The notes below the pieces were generated by a model that saw nothing but the letters and a program-made list of their open reading frames with translations, did no database searches and was not told the DNA's origin. The position numbers and the translations under genes are program-made. From positions 84,660 to 148,659 of the forward strand of contig NZ_JACXIZ010000027.1 in assembly GCF_014705605.1 (NCBI RefSeq): a stretch of DNA of 64,000 bases, in the 5' to 3' direction. Origin of the DNA: Paenibacillus sabuli (lineage in GTDB: Bacteria; Bacillota; Bacilli; Paenibacillales; Paenibacillaceae). This document shows, one piece after another, positions 1 to 8,995 of this stretch (the stretch's first letter is position 1; every line of letters begins with the position of its first letter).

Positions 1-59
1 TCGCGTGTGATGCCGAAGGCCACCCGCCTCACTCCCTCCTGCCATTTGCCCCGAAAGGC

Positions 60-89
60 GTATAATGTCAAGCCGGCCATGGCATGCTA
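60..89 (+). promoter_or_regulatory. candidate sigma-G promoter of the ger operon
   Basis: GTATA at 60-64 and CATGCTA at 83-89 are separated by 18 bases. This fits the forespore sigma-G pattern GHATR-N18-CATNHTA. It lies 47 bases before the first ger gene, and ger operons are sigma-G targets in B. subtilis. The TATAAT-like string at 61-66 has no partner -35 box, so a sigma-A promoter is less likely. Assignment is inference from spacing and motif only. Confidence 0.5.
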
Positions 90-135
90 TGCCATAACGA
101 AGGCGCCGTATCTACGCCTGTGCGAGGTGACCGAC

Positions 136-1773
136 ATGTCCAACGATACGCCCAAGGGGTCCGGCCAATCAAGCGCGAGCGCGGAGCTCCCGCCGTCGCT
201 TCCGCCCGACGAGCTGCTGAAGCGGCGCGAACGCCTCGAAGGCTCGCTTGAGCAATCCATTGAATGGTTTAAACAGCTCCTGTTGCCGGACACCGATTTC
301 GTCATTCGGCATTTCGACATTTACGGCCGCTTTCCGGCTGCATTGTTTTATATTTCCAGCATGACCAAGCAAGCCGCCATTCATAACGATCTGCTGAAGC
401 CGCTCATGTATATGCCCGATCATCTCAAGGATGCCGAAATCCGACTGGACGGCCTGGAGACGTTCATTTTGCGCAAAACGCTCTACTTCAGCGACATTCG
501 GACCAGCGAGGAGTACCAGACGCTGACCGAGTCGATCATGCGGGGCTACGCCCTCCTTCTTGTCGACGGGTTGAACCGAGGGATAATGATCAATACGCGC
601 GATATCGATAAGCGAGCCGTCGAGCAGCCGCCGACCGAGCAAGTGATTCAGGGCCCGCGCGAGGGTTTTATCGAATCGATGTCGACGAACCTTGCCTTGA
701 TGCGTTATCGCCTGGCGACGCCGGACTTCCGCACGCACATCCGTCAGCTCGGCCGTCTGACCAAGACGCCGGTCGCGATCTGTTACATCGAAGGCGTAGT
801 GGATATGGCGCTGGTGGATGAGGTCAAGACGCGGCTGTCCAAGATCGACGTCGACGGCATCCTCGATTCGGGCTTCGTCGAGCAGTACATCGAGGACAGT
901 CATCTGTCGCCGTTTCCACAAATTCAAAATACCGAAAAACCCGACAAAGCCGTAGCGCAAATGCTGGAGGGACGCGTCGTCATCATCGTCGAAGGCTCGC
1001 CGTTCGGTCTGATCATCCCGTCCGTTTTCAGTCAATTTTACCAGACCACCGAGGATTATGCGACCCGCTTTCTGCAAGGCAGCTTTGTCCGCATTGCGCG
1101 CGTCGTCGCTCTCGTGTTTTCGTTGATTTTCCCTTCGCTTTACGTGGCCATCATTTCGTTTAACCCGGAGCTCATACCGACGGAATTTGCCGTAGCCGTC
1201 GCGGGCGGACGAGCCGGCGTGCCGTTTCCCTCGCTCGTTGAGGTGCTGATCATCGAGATCTCAATGGAGGTGCTCCGCGAAGCCACCATTCGGTTGCCGC
1301 AACAGGTCGGCGGCGCCTTGTCCATCGTCGGCGTGCTCGTCGTCGGCCAGGCGGCCGTCTCGGCCGGCTTTTCCAGCCCGATCACGGTGGTGGTGATTGC
1401 TCTTACGACGATCGGCTCATTTGCGACCCCGGCCTACAATGCCGCATTCGCGCTGCGCATGCTGCGCTTTCCGCTCATTATCATCTCCGGGATGTTCGGC
1501 CTGTACGGGCTGATGATCGGGTTGATTCTGATCGGCAATCACCTGCTCTCGCTCAAGTCGTTCGGCGTTCCTTATCTGACCCCGGCCGTTCCGCTGGACA
1601 TGCAGGGACTCAAGGACCTGCTGATTCGGGGACCGCTCTGGTGGATGCGTCGCCGACCGGCCTTTTTGCATCCCCGGGACAGTACCCGGGTCGCGCGCCA
1701 ATCGGCAGAAGATATGACCTCGCCGGGCAATGACGTGCTGGAGAATAATTCCCCATCCGGTCAAGGAGGCTAG
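136..1773 (+). CDS. GerA-family spore germinant receptor subunit A
   Basis: Subunit A of a nutrient germinant receptor in the spore inner membrane, 545 aa. The N-terminal half (to about residue 315) is the soluble GerA domain with the typical stretches TLYFSDIRTSEEYQ, GPREGFIES and VDGILDSGFVEQYIED. The C-terminal half has about five hydrophobic segments, beginning near RIARVVALVFSLIFP. I chose ATG at 136 because GAGGTGA lies 7 bases upstream; the frame is open to position 7 but that stretch has no ribosome site. It is followed after 6 bases by a B-type permease and then a C-type lipoprotein, the standard A-B-C order. Which germinant it senses cannot be read from sequence. A second GerA-family protein, SpoVAF, lies at 50.3-52.0 kb. 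Confidence 0.93.
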   Translation: MSNDTPKGSGQSSASAELPPSLPPDELLKRRERLEGSLEQSIEWFKQLLLPDTDFVIRHFDIYGRFPAALFYISSMTKQAAIHNDLLKPLMYMPDHLKDAEIRLDGLETFILRKTLYFSDIRTSEEYQTLTESIMRGYALLLVDGLNRGIMINTRDIDKRAVEQPPTEQVIQGPREGFIESMSTNLALMRYRLATPDFRTHIRQLGRLTKTPVAICYIEGVVDMALVDEVKTRLSKIDVDGILDSGFVEQYIEDSHLSPFPQIQNTEKPDKAVAQMLEGRVVIIVEGSPFGLIIPSVFSQFYQTTEDYATRFLQGSFVRIARVVALVFSLIFPSLYVAIISFNPELIPTEFAVAVAGGRAGVPFPSLVEVLIIEISMEVLREATIRLPQQVGGALSIVGVLVVGQAAVSAGFSSPITVVVIALTTIGSFATPAYNAAFALRMLRFPLIIISGMFGLYGLMIGLILIGNHLLSLKSFGVPYLTPAVPLDMQGLKDLLIRGPLWWMRRRPAFLHPRDSTRVARQSAEDMTSPGNDVLENNSPSGQGG

Positions 1774-1779
1774 AGTCGC

Positions 1780-2880
1780 ATGAACAGACCCGCCACTGTG
1801 ACAACGCTGCAAGCCGCTGCGCTCGTCGCCGGCTCCATCATCGGCGTCGGCGTCCTGCCGCTGCCGCGCGTCGCGACGCTAGCGGCCGATACCGGCGGTC
1901 CGCTGGTGACGGGTGTTGCGGTACTGGCCGCATGGCTCGCATTGTGGCTGATCACCAAGCTTGGGACTCTCTTTCCCCAGCAGTCGATATTTCAATACAG
2001 CGAGATTTTGCTCGGCAGATGGCTTGCCGCGATCGGCACCCTTCTGCTGATCTGTTTTTTTGCGTTTCTCGCTTCGCTTGCGGCACGCGAATTCGGCGAA
2101 GTCGTCGTGACCGCCGTCTTGCGCAAAACGCCGCTGGAGATGACCGTGCTGGCGATGCTGTTGCTGGCGGCGATCGCCGCGCGTAACGACGTTCGCACCT
2201 TTTCCTATATTCACATGTTCTACCTGCCGTTTATTCTCGCGCCGGGCATCCTGATTATCGCCCTGTCTCTCAAAAATGCAGTCAGTCTGAATCTGTTGCC
2301 ATTATGGGGCAATGACGCTACCGCACTCTCGGTGACGCACGGCATTCTGACGATCGCATCACTATTTCAAGTGGCATTTGTCGTGACGATCGTCATTCCG
2401 CATATGAAGCAGCCGCAAAAGGCGCTGAAAGCCAGCTCCTGGGGAGTCGTGATCGCAGGCGGTCTGTATGTAGCCATTGTGCTGGCTACGATTGCCGTAT
2501 TCGGCTCCGAGGAGACAAGACTGCTCATCTGGCCGACGCTGGAGCTGGCCAAGACGACTTCCCTGCCCGCCAATATCCTGGAGAGGCTGGACGCCGCATT
2601 TCTGGCGATTTGGGTCACCGCCGTCTTTACAACCCTGCTGTCTACCTACTATTTGACGATCCATGCCATCAGTCAGCTTTTTCGCTTGAAGGATCATCGC
2701 CTGCTGACGTATTTTGTCCTGCCGTTTATTTTCTGGATGGCGATGCTCCCGCAAAGTGTGCTGCAGCTTTACCAGATTGTCGAGCTAGTTGGCCGGATTG
2801 GCCTCTGCATCACGTTCGGCTACCCGATCATTCTGCTGCTGGTATGGCTGCTTCGCAGACGAGGGGTGAGCAGCTCATGA
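1780..2880 (+). CDS. GerAB-type endospore germination permease
   Basis: Subunit B of the germinant receptor, 366 aa, an APC-superfamily membrane protein with about ten hydrophobic segments. It starts with the family-typical TLQAAALVAGSIIGVGVLPLPR, whose glycine-rich first helix corresponds to the amino-acid-binding unwound helix of APC transporters. In studied receptors the B subunit binds the germinant. An AAGGAGG ribosome site overlaps the end of the A gene, and the stop codon overlaps the start of the C gene (ATGA), so the three are translationally coupled. Confidence 0.92.
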   Translation: MNRPATVTTLQAAALVAGSIIGVGVLPLPRVATLAADTGGPLVTGVAVLAAWLALWLITKLGTLFPQQSIFQYSEILLGRWLAAIGTLLLICFFAFLASLAAREFGEVVVTAVLRKTPLEMTVLAMLLLAAIAARNDVRTFSYIHMFYLPFILAPGILIIALSLKNAVSLNLLPLWGNDATALSVTHGILTIASLFQVAFVVTIVIPHMKQPQKALKASSWGVVIAGGLYVAIVLATIAVFGSEETRLLIWPTLELAKTTSLPANILERLDAAFLAIWVTAVFTTLLSTYYLTIHAISQLFRLKDHRLLTYFVLPFIFWMAMLPQSVLQLYQIVELVGRIGLCITFGYPIILLLVWLLRRRGVSSS

Positions 2881-4115
2881 GGGAACGAAATTTTATGCGC
2901 TTGCTTCGATTCCTTCGCACCGGCTTTGCCGTCGTCTTGCTGCCGACGCTGCTGCTGCCGCTTGGCGGATGCTGGGACCGCTTGGAAATTGAAAAGCGAG
3001 CTGTCGTACTTGGCATCGCCGTCGATTCCGCGACTGCCAAAGAAGCTGGCGACGACAATAAAGTCACGCATCTGGGCCGGGAGCTGCCCAAGGTCGAAAC
3101 GCATAAATTGCGCATCACGGCGCAGATCGCCATTCCCGGGCGCATCCCGCTGGGACCGGGCGAAGGCGGTTCGGGAGGCGGCAAGCCAAAGCCGGTATGG
3201 GTTGTCAGCGCGTACGGGCACACGATAGACGACGCGATGATGGTGCTGCAGCAAAAGCTGTCCGACCGCATTTTTCTTGGCCATCTTCGGGTGATCGTCG
3301 TCGCAGAGGATGTCGCGCGCGCGGGGATGAGCAACATCAACGATTACTTTCGGCGCAACCCCCAGGTACGCCGTCTCGCGTGGATGATTGTAGCCAAGGA
3401 CGAGGCCGCATCGCTGATGGCAGCCAATCCGGAGCTGAAGCGCGTGCCGGCGCTTTATATCCTGGCGATGATGGACCACGCCGTCGAGATGGGCAAGTAT
3501 CCCGACGAATTCGTCGGGAAGTTTTGGAGCAAGCGCTCCAGCAAAGGCCGCGACCCCCATTTGCCCTATGTGCAGATGGAAGCCGGCGAGACCTTTTCCC
3601 TGAAAGGCATGGCGCTTTTCGACGGTGACCGTATGGTCGATTATACCGATCCGCTGCAGATCGGGGTGTTCATGGCGATGACCAACATTCAATCCGGCGG
3701 CTATTCAGTATACACGCCCCGAGAAAATTTAATGTACCGGGCCACCTACCGCAGCGCCAAGACCAGATTGAAAATTGAAAACGGGCATCCGCATTTTCGA
3801 ATTGACATCCAGGTCGAGGGCAATATTGAAGAAAAACCGAACGAAAGCTACGATCTGGAAACGGCTGCCCAGTTGGCCGCGCTGGAGAAGCGACTGGGGG
3901 CGGCTGCGCAAAAGGGCGCACTTGCATTAATTGCGCTTACTCAGGAGGCCAATGCCGATATTTTTGGCTTTGGTGAATTGGTTCGGGCCAAAAAGCCCGC
4001 TTTTTGGAATCGCGAAATCCGGACCAAGGACAACTGGCACCGCATGTACAAAAAATCGACTTTTGAAGTCAACTACGTCATTAAAATTCGCCGCGTCGGC
4101 ATGAAGGCGGAGTAA
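2877..4115 (+). CDS. Ger(x)C-family germination lipoprotein
   Basis: Subunit C of the germinant receptor, 412 aa, a lipoprotein anchored on the outer face of the spore inner membrane. A basic N-terminus and hydrophobic stretch end in the lipobox LGGC, with the lipidated Cys at residue 32, followed by WDRLEIEKRAVVLGIAVD as in other Ger(x)C proteins. The ATG at 2877 overlaps the stop of the permease gene; the frame is open further upstream but only inside that gene. ATG at 2895 would also keep the signal peptide. A glycine-rich loop (GPGEGGSGGG) near residue 100 is an expansion relative to most family members. Confidence 0.92.
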   Translation: MRERNFMRLLRFLRTGFAVVLLPTLLLPLGGCWDRLEIEKRAVVLGIAVDSATAKEAGDDNKVTHLGRELPKVETHKLRITAQIAIPGRIPLGPGEGGSGGGKPKPVWVVSAYGHTIDDAMMVLQQKLSDRIFLGHLRVIVVAEDVARAGMSNINDYFRRNPQVRRLAWMIVAKDEAASLMAANPELKRVPALYILAMMDHAVEMGKYPDEFVGKFWSKRSSKGRDPHLPYVQMEAGETFSLKGMALFDGDRMVDYTDPLQIGVFMAMTNIQSGGYSVYTPRENLMYRATYRSAKTRLKIENGHPHFRIDIQVEGNIEEKPNESYDLETAAQLAALEKRLGAAAQKGALALIALTQEANADIFGFGELVRAKKPAFWNREIRTKDNWHRMYKKSTFEVNYVIKIRRVGMKAE

Positions 4116-4126
4116 GGGGTGAAACG

Positions 4127-4327
4127 ATGTCAGAGGGTCAGCTCGGTTACATTTCAGCGCTCATCACGATTTTTATCGGCTGCGGCATCCTGACGCTGGC
4201 CGTCGATGTTGCGTACTACCGGCAAAAAAAGATGAAGCGCGAGCGGAAAACGTCGCGTGTGCTCGGCTGGACCAACATCTGGACGGGGATCGCGCTGCTC
4301 GTCTCGCACTGGCTGATGAGCATCTGA
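4127..4327 (+). CDS. small two-helix membrane protein, germinant receptor D-type subunit
   Basis: 66 aa with two hydrophobic segments (about residues 7-28 and 46-64) joined by a short, very basic loop (RQKKMKRERK). It starts 11 bases after the C-subunit gene with GGGGTGA upstream, so it is the fourth gene of the ger operon. Small two-helix D subunits occur beside some ger operons and modulate receptor function; this protein fits by size, topology and place, not by a motif I can name. Function is inference. Confidence 0.7.
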   Translation: MSEGQLGYISALITIFIGCGILTLAVDVAYYRQKKMKRERKTSRVLGWTNIWTGIALLVSHWLMSI

Positions 4328-4447
4328 TTTTAATGTCGCGAATCTCGCTATTTTCACCGGCGGCGCTTGCGTGTCACGAATTTGGCGTTTGCTTCCGGCT
4401 GCGCGTGCGTTCGGCGCGCATGCAGCGGTTACTTTTTTCAGGCAACC

Positions 4448-4456
4448 TGCTATACT
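4448..4456 (+). promoter_or_regulatory. extended -10 promoter upstream of DEAD-box gene
   Basis: TGC-TATACT is an extended -10 element 54 bases before the helicase start. No good -35 box is present 16-18 bases upstream, which is tolerated for extended -10 promoters. The 182-base gap after the ger operon otherwise shows no clear terminator. Confidence 0.4.
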
Positions 4457-4509
4457 GGAAAAGCGAACCGTGCAAGAAATCGCAATTTCGAGAAACGAGG
4501 CTACACACT

Positions 4510-6216
4510 ATGACGTTGTCTTTTGAACAGCTGGGAGTCGGCCCAGAGCTGACCGGGCGCCTGAAAAGCCTGGGCATCGCCCTACCCACTCCCGTACAAG
4601 AACAGACCATTCCCGCTGCCGCAGCCGGCCGGGATGTTATCGTACAAGCCCAGACCGGCACGGGCAAGACGCTTGCTTTTGCGCTGCCGATCCTGGAACG
4701 CCTCCGCGCCGAGCGCGAGCATATCCAGGCGCTGATCGTCACGCCGACGCGCGAGCTGGCGATACAGATCACCCAGGAACTCGACAAGCTGGCCGACCTC
4801 TTCGGCGCGAGTGTGCTGGCCGCTTATGGCGGTCAGGACGTGGATGCCCAGATCCGTAAGCTGCAGGGCGCAGCGCACATCGTCGTCGCCACGCCGGGCC
4901 GGCTGCTCGACCATCTGCGCCGGGGCACGATCGAGCTGTGGAAGCTCGATACCGTGGTGTTGGACGAGGCCGATCAGATGCTGCATATGGGCTTCCTGCC
5001 CGAGGTGGAGGAGATTCTCGCCCAGACCCCGCGCCAGCGCCAGACTATGCTGTTCTCGGCGACCATTCCGGAGCCGATCCGTCAGCTGGCCGCCCATTAC
5101 CTGCGCGAGCCGGAGGATATCCGCGTCCGCGGACAGGCTGTCACGCTGCGCAGCATTCGCCAGTATCTCGTGCCGGCTACGGATCGCACCCGGCTGCCCC
5201 TCCTGCAGCAGCTGATCGAGGAGGATCGCCCTTATCTGGCCGTCGTCTTCTGCCGGACCAAGCTGCGCGCCAAGAAGCTGTGCGCCTCGCTCCAGGAGAC
5301 CGGGCTCGCTGCCGACGAGCTGCACGGCGATCTGACTCAGGCCAAGCGCGAGCAAGTGATGAAACGCTTCCGCTCGGCCAAGCTGCAAGTGCTCGTCGCC
5401 ACTGATGTCGCCGCACGCGGCCTCGATGTCGAAGGGGTGACGCATGTCTATAATTACGACGTCCCCCAGGATGCCGAAATCTACATCCACCGCATCGGCC
5501 GCACAGGCCGCGCCGGCCAGGAAGGCTGCGCCGTGACGCTCGCTTCGGCGCGCGACCGCTACGCCGTGCAGGCGATCGAGCGCGGCATCGGCGAGCCGCT
5601 CCGGCCGCGCTCGGCTCCGGGGTCGACCGAATCCACGGCGCCGAACGTACCTGGCGAGAAGCGCCCGCAAGACCGCGAGCAGGGTGTCCGCTCTCGCGGG
5701 CGTGAAGCCGGCCGCTCCGGAGGACGCGGCGCCGGGCACACCGGGAGGCACGACGCTGGGCGCACGGGGGGACGCGATGCCGATCGGACGCGGGAGAGCG
5801 TGGGCGGTCGCACCAGAGGGCGCGACGTCGAACGCATCGGCAAGCACGACGCTGGCCGCACCGGAGGACGCGATGCTGAGCGCGCGCGTGGACGTGAGAG
5901 CGACCGTGCCGACAGGCAAGAGAGCGATTGGACGCATGGACGTGGGAGCGATCGCGCGAGACGCAGCGCAGCCAATGGAGCGCAGGGCGCGGCCCGCAGC
6001 CGCAATAGCGAAGGCAAGCGCGGCCAGGCCGGCTACGGGACCGCCCCGGGCGGCAAGCCGGCGCGCGGAGGAAAGGCGCAATCGGGGCGGCCTAGCCGCG
6101 ATAAGGCGAGTCCTGCCGGACGATCGGCTGGCAAGCGAGGCGCCGGTACGGCGGGCGGCAGACGCGGCGCCGGCCGCCCAGGCGCCGCCCCCACCGGAAG
6201 ACGCCGCGAGCGTTAA
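4510..6216 (+). CDS. DEAD-box ATP-dependent RNA helicase with long Arg/Gly-rich tail
   Basis: 568 aa. The core (about residues 1-365) carries all helicase motifs: Q motif (SLGIALPTPVQEQTIP), AQTGTGKT, PTREL, DEAD, SAT, and HRIGRTGR. It unwinds structured RNA in ribosome assembly, mRNA decay or cold response. After residue 375 comes a tail of about 190 residues rich in Arg, Gly, Asp and Ala with irregular repeats of the GRDAxRTGG type, which should bind RNA non-specifically and is probably disordered. The ATG at 4510 is the first Met before the Q motif and follows ACGAGG. Closest to the CshA/DeaD class; the exact paralogue cannot be decided. An intrinsic terminator follows. Confidence 0.93.
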   Translation: MTLSFEQLGVGPELTGRLKSLGIALPTPVQEQTIPAAAAGRDVIVQAQTGTGKTLAFALPILERLRAEREHIQALIVTPTRELAIQITQELDKLADLFGASVLAAYGGQDVDAQIRKLQGAAHIVVATPGRLLDHLRRGTIELWKLDTVVLDEADQMLHMGFLPEVEEILAQTPRQRQTMLFSATIPEPIRQLAAHYLREPEDIRVRGQAVTLRSIRQYLVPATDRTRLPLLQQLIEEDRPYLAVVFCRTKLRAKKLCASLQETGLAADELHGDLTQAKREQVMKRFRSAKLQVLVATDVAARGLDVEGVTHVYNYDVPQDAEIYIHRIGRTGRAGQEGCAVTLASARDRYAVQAIERGIGEPLRPRSAPGSTESTAPNVPGEKRPQDREQGVRSRGREAGRSGGRGAGHTGRHDAGRTGGRDADRTRESVGGRTRGRDVERIGKHDAGRTGGRDAERARGRESDRADRQESDWTHGRGSDRARRSAANGAQGAARSRNSEGKRGQAGYGTAPGGKPARGGKAQSGRPSRDKASPAGRSAGKRGAGTAGGRRGAGRPGAAPTGRRRER

Positions 6217-6291
6217 TTACATCCGGAGGCGACGGGATTAAGCTCATATTTTGACGTTATGAGAGCCCTTTTGCTACAGCGGCTGCAGTTC

Positions 6292-6322
6292 ACCCCAGCT
6301 TGCACGTCAAGGTGGGGTTTTT
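6292..6322 (+). terminator. intrinsic terminator of DEAD-box gene
   Basis: ACCCCA and TGGGGT pair, an inner CTTG/CAAG extends the stem after one mismatch, the loop is CACGT, and a T run follows (6318-6322). It touches the stop codon of the convergent hrpB gene. Confidence 0.8.
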
Positions 6323-8963
6323 AGCTGCCTCTGGGCTTCACGCGTCGCGTAGGCGGCGCTTCCAGCGGGTTGTCCGGCCAGTAATGCTTCGGGTAGCGCC
6401 CCTTCAGGTCCTTCTTCACCTCAAAATACGCCTCCGCCCAAAAGCTGCGCAAATCCCGGGTGACCTGCATCGGCCGCTGGGCGGGCGAGAGCAGATGCAG
6501 CGTCAGCGCAATCCGTCCGCCGCCGATGCGCGGCGTATCCCGCAGACCAAACAGCTCCTGCAGGCGCACCGCAAGCACGGGCGCGGCCGGATCGCCGTAA
6601 TCGACCGGGATGCGCGAGCCGCTGGGCACCTGCACATGCGTAGGCGCCAGCTCCTCGAGCTGCCGGCGCTCCTGCCAGCTCAGCCTGGATTCGAGCGCTT
6701 CCCGCAGCTGCACGCGCTGCAGCTCGGCCGCGCTGCGCATGCCCGCCGCGAACGGACCGAGCCATAGCTCCAGCTCCCCCAGCAGCGCTTCGTCGCTGGC
6801 GTCCGGCCAGGCCGGCGGATCCGACGCGTGCATGAAGCACAGCCGCTGCTGCAGCTGACGCAGCGGTCGTGTCCACGGCAGCAATTGCAGCCCTTCCTCG
6901 CGAATCCCGCTCAGCAATGCGCCAAGCCGCACATCCGCGTCGATATGATGCGCGGCCCGCTCGCGCAAGACGAGCGCGCCCAGCCGTAGCTGCTCGCGCG
7001 CCTCCACCGCATGCCGCGCACGATTCCAATTGACATGCACCGCCTGCTCCATCTCATCAGCCAACTCGCGCTCGAGCCGACCCTGATCGAGCGGCGCCGC
7101 GAGGTCGATTCGGCTCTCCTCCCCCTTGTCGTCCAGCTCGACCACCACCAGATACGGTGCGGAAGAGAGCGCCTGCAGCTCCGCCAGCGCCGCCCCGCGC
7201 CCGCCGCTGAGCACATAACGACCCGTGCCGCGGCGCTGTGCGATGCGGTCCGGATAGGCATGCGCGAGCAGCGCTCCGCATAGCGACGGATCGGACTGGT
7301 CGGACGAATCGGAAGCGTCGCGCGATATAGCGCCGCCGTCCTGTTGCATAGCACCACCGTCGCTCAACAGGTCGCCGCCGTCGCGATTTTTAGGTCCGCC
7401 GTCGCGTGGCACAGCCACACTCGCATGGGCCTGGACGCGGCCGGCGCGGCGCCATTGCCCCGCTGTCCTCCGAATGCGCGCGGCTGCGGACGGGTCGAGG
7501 TCATGCCCCGGCGGGATGCGACCGAGCAGCGCCTCGAAGCGCAGCCGCAGATCGGCCTCCGGCCGGCCGCCGCCCTCGCGGCGCAGCGGATCGCGCTCGC
7601 CGAGCAAGGCGGCGAGCAGACAAGCCTCCGGGCCCAGGCCGGCGTCCACGGCGCGCAGCACCATATGGGCAAGGCGAGGATGTCCGCCCAGCTCGGCCAT
7701 GCGTCGGCCGTGCGCCGTAATGCGATGGTCCGCGTCCAGTGCCCCCAGCCTGAGCAGCAGCTCGCCGGCCTGACGGAGCGCCGCCGGAGGCGGAGGATCG
7801 AGCCACTTCAGCTCGCTCGCATCGGCTGCGCCCCACTGCGCCAGCTCCAGTGCGAGCGGGGCGAGATCGGACTGGCGAATCTCCGGCTCGCCCGCCGCAG
7901 GCAGACGATCATGGCCGGCTTCGGACCAGAGCCGGTAGCACGCGCCCGGCGCGACCCGACCGGCGCGGCCGCGCCGTTGGTCTGCCGACGCCTGCGACAC
8001 CGGCACCGTCTCCAGACGGCTCATCCCGGTCCGCGGCGAGAAGCGCGACACCCGCATCCAGCCGCAATCGACGACCGTTCGCACGCCCTCGACTGTCAGA
8101 CTGGATTCTGCAATTGAGGTGGCCAACACGATTTTGCGCTTGCCTTGCGGATCAGGCTGCAAGGCGGCATCCTGCTCCTCCAGGGGCAGATTGCCATGCA
8201 GCAGACGCACGCTCGCTCCCGCATGCTCCAGCCTGCGCTGCAGCTGCGCCGCGGTCCGGCGCAGCTCCGCGACGCCCGGCAGGAAGACCAGCAGATCGCC
8301 TTGCGGCTGCTCGTGCAGCGCGCGCACGAGCAGTGCGGCCGCCGACACCTCCAGCCGCTCCTGCCCGGCAGGCGGCGCATAGATCGTCTCTACCGGATAG
8401 ACGCGCCCCTCGCTCCGTATGACCGGCGCATCTCCGAGCAGCGCCGCCACAGGCTCCGCTTCCAGCGTCGCGGACATTGCAATCAGGCGCAGCTCGGGCC
8501 GCAGCAGCTCGCGCGCTTGCAGCGCCAGCGCCAGGCCGAGATCGGCATGCAGGCTGCGCTCGTGATATTCGTCGAAGAGGATCGCCCCCGCCTGCTCCAG
8601 TCCAGGATCGGCCTGCAGCATGCGCGTCAGCACGCCTTCGGTCACGACCTCGATGCGGGTGGAAGGCCCGACCTTCGTCTCCAGCCGCATCCGGTATCCG
8701 ACCGTCTGGCCGACCGGTTCGCCCAGCTTCGCCGCCATATGCCGCGCCGCGGCGCGGGCCGCGAGCCGCCGCGGCTCCAGCAGGAGGAGCTTGCGTCCCT
8801 CCAGCCACGGCTCGTCCAGCAGCGCCAGCGGCACGATGGTCGTCTTGCCCGCTCCGGGCGGCGCCACCAGCACGGCGCAGCCGCGCTGCCGCAGCGCCTC
8901 CCGGAGCTGCGGCAGGCATTGCACGACTGGCAATGCCGTGTCGACAGTCTGTCTTGATTTCAT
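6321..8963 (-). CDS. hrpB: ATP-dependent helicase HrpB
   Basis: 880-aa DEAH-type superfamily 2 helicase. Visible motifs are the P-loop APPGAGKTTIVP, the Walker B variant DEYHER, SAT, and QRRGRAGRVAPG; the C-terminal HrpB-specific region follows. ATG at 8963 is preceded by AAAGGCGG; the frame extends 22 codons further upstream without a ribosome site. It is slightly longer than usual because residues 520-554 (7302-7406) are an in-frame tandem repeat of seven residues, four copies of xDGGxxx plus a degenerate fifth. The cellular role of HrpB in Firmicutes is poorly known; RNA helicase is the family assignment. It lies 32 bases downstream of a two-component sensor gene and may be cotranscribed with it. 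Confidence 0.93.
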   Translation of the reverse strand: MKSRQTVDTALPVVQCLPQLREALRQRGCAVLVAPPGAGKTTIVPLALLDEPWLEGRKLLLLEPRRLAARAAARHMAAKLGEPVGQTVGYRMRLETKVGPSTRIEVVTEGVLTRMLQADPGLEQAGAILFDEYHERSLHADLGLALALQARELLRPELRLIAMSATLEAEPVAALLGDAPVIRSEGRVYPVETIYAPPAGQERLEVSAAALLVRALHEQPQGDLLVFLPGVAELRRTAAQLQRRLEHAGASVRLLHGNLPLEEQDAALQPDPQGKRKIVLATSIAESSLTVEGVRTVVDCGWMRVSRFSPRTGMSRLETVPVSQASADQRRGRAGRVAPGACYRLWSEAGHDRLPAAGEPEIRQSDLAPLALELAQWGAADASELKWLDPPPPAALRQAGELLLRLGALDADHRITAHGRRMAELGGHPRLAHMVLRAVDAGLGPEACLLAALLGERDPLRREGGGRPEADLRLRFEALLGRIPPGHDLDPSAAARIRRTAGQWRRAGRVQAHASVAVPRDGGPKNRDGGDLLSDGGAMQQDGGAISRDASDSSDQSDPSLCGALLAHAYPDRIAQRRGTGRYVLSGGRGAALAELQALSSAPYLVVVELDDKGEESRIDLAAPLDQGRLERELADEMEQAVHVNWNRARHAVEAREQLRLGALVLRERAAHHIDADVRLGALLSGIREEGLQLLPWTRPLRQLQQRLCFMHASDPPAWPDASDEALLGELELWLGPFAAGMRSAAELQRVQLREALESRLSWQERRQLEELAPTHVQVPSGSRIPVDYGDPAAPVLAVRLQELFGLRDTPRIGGGRIALTLHLLSPAQRPMQVTRDLRSFWAEAYFEVKKDLKGRYPKHYWPDNPLEAPPTRRVKPRGS

Positions 8964-8995
8964 GCTATCCCGCCTTTTCTTTGCATCCTGTCGTT

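Noticed and set aside
46..66. Sigma-A promoter with TTGCCC and TATAAT ahead of the ger operon
   Set aside because: The two boxes are only 9 bases apart; the sigma-G arrangement at 60-89 fits better.
5684..6241. Possible frameshift in the DEAD-box gene
   Set aside because: A second frame is open over the tail, but the annotated frame runs to a stop just before a terminator and has the Arg/Gly composition expected of such tails.
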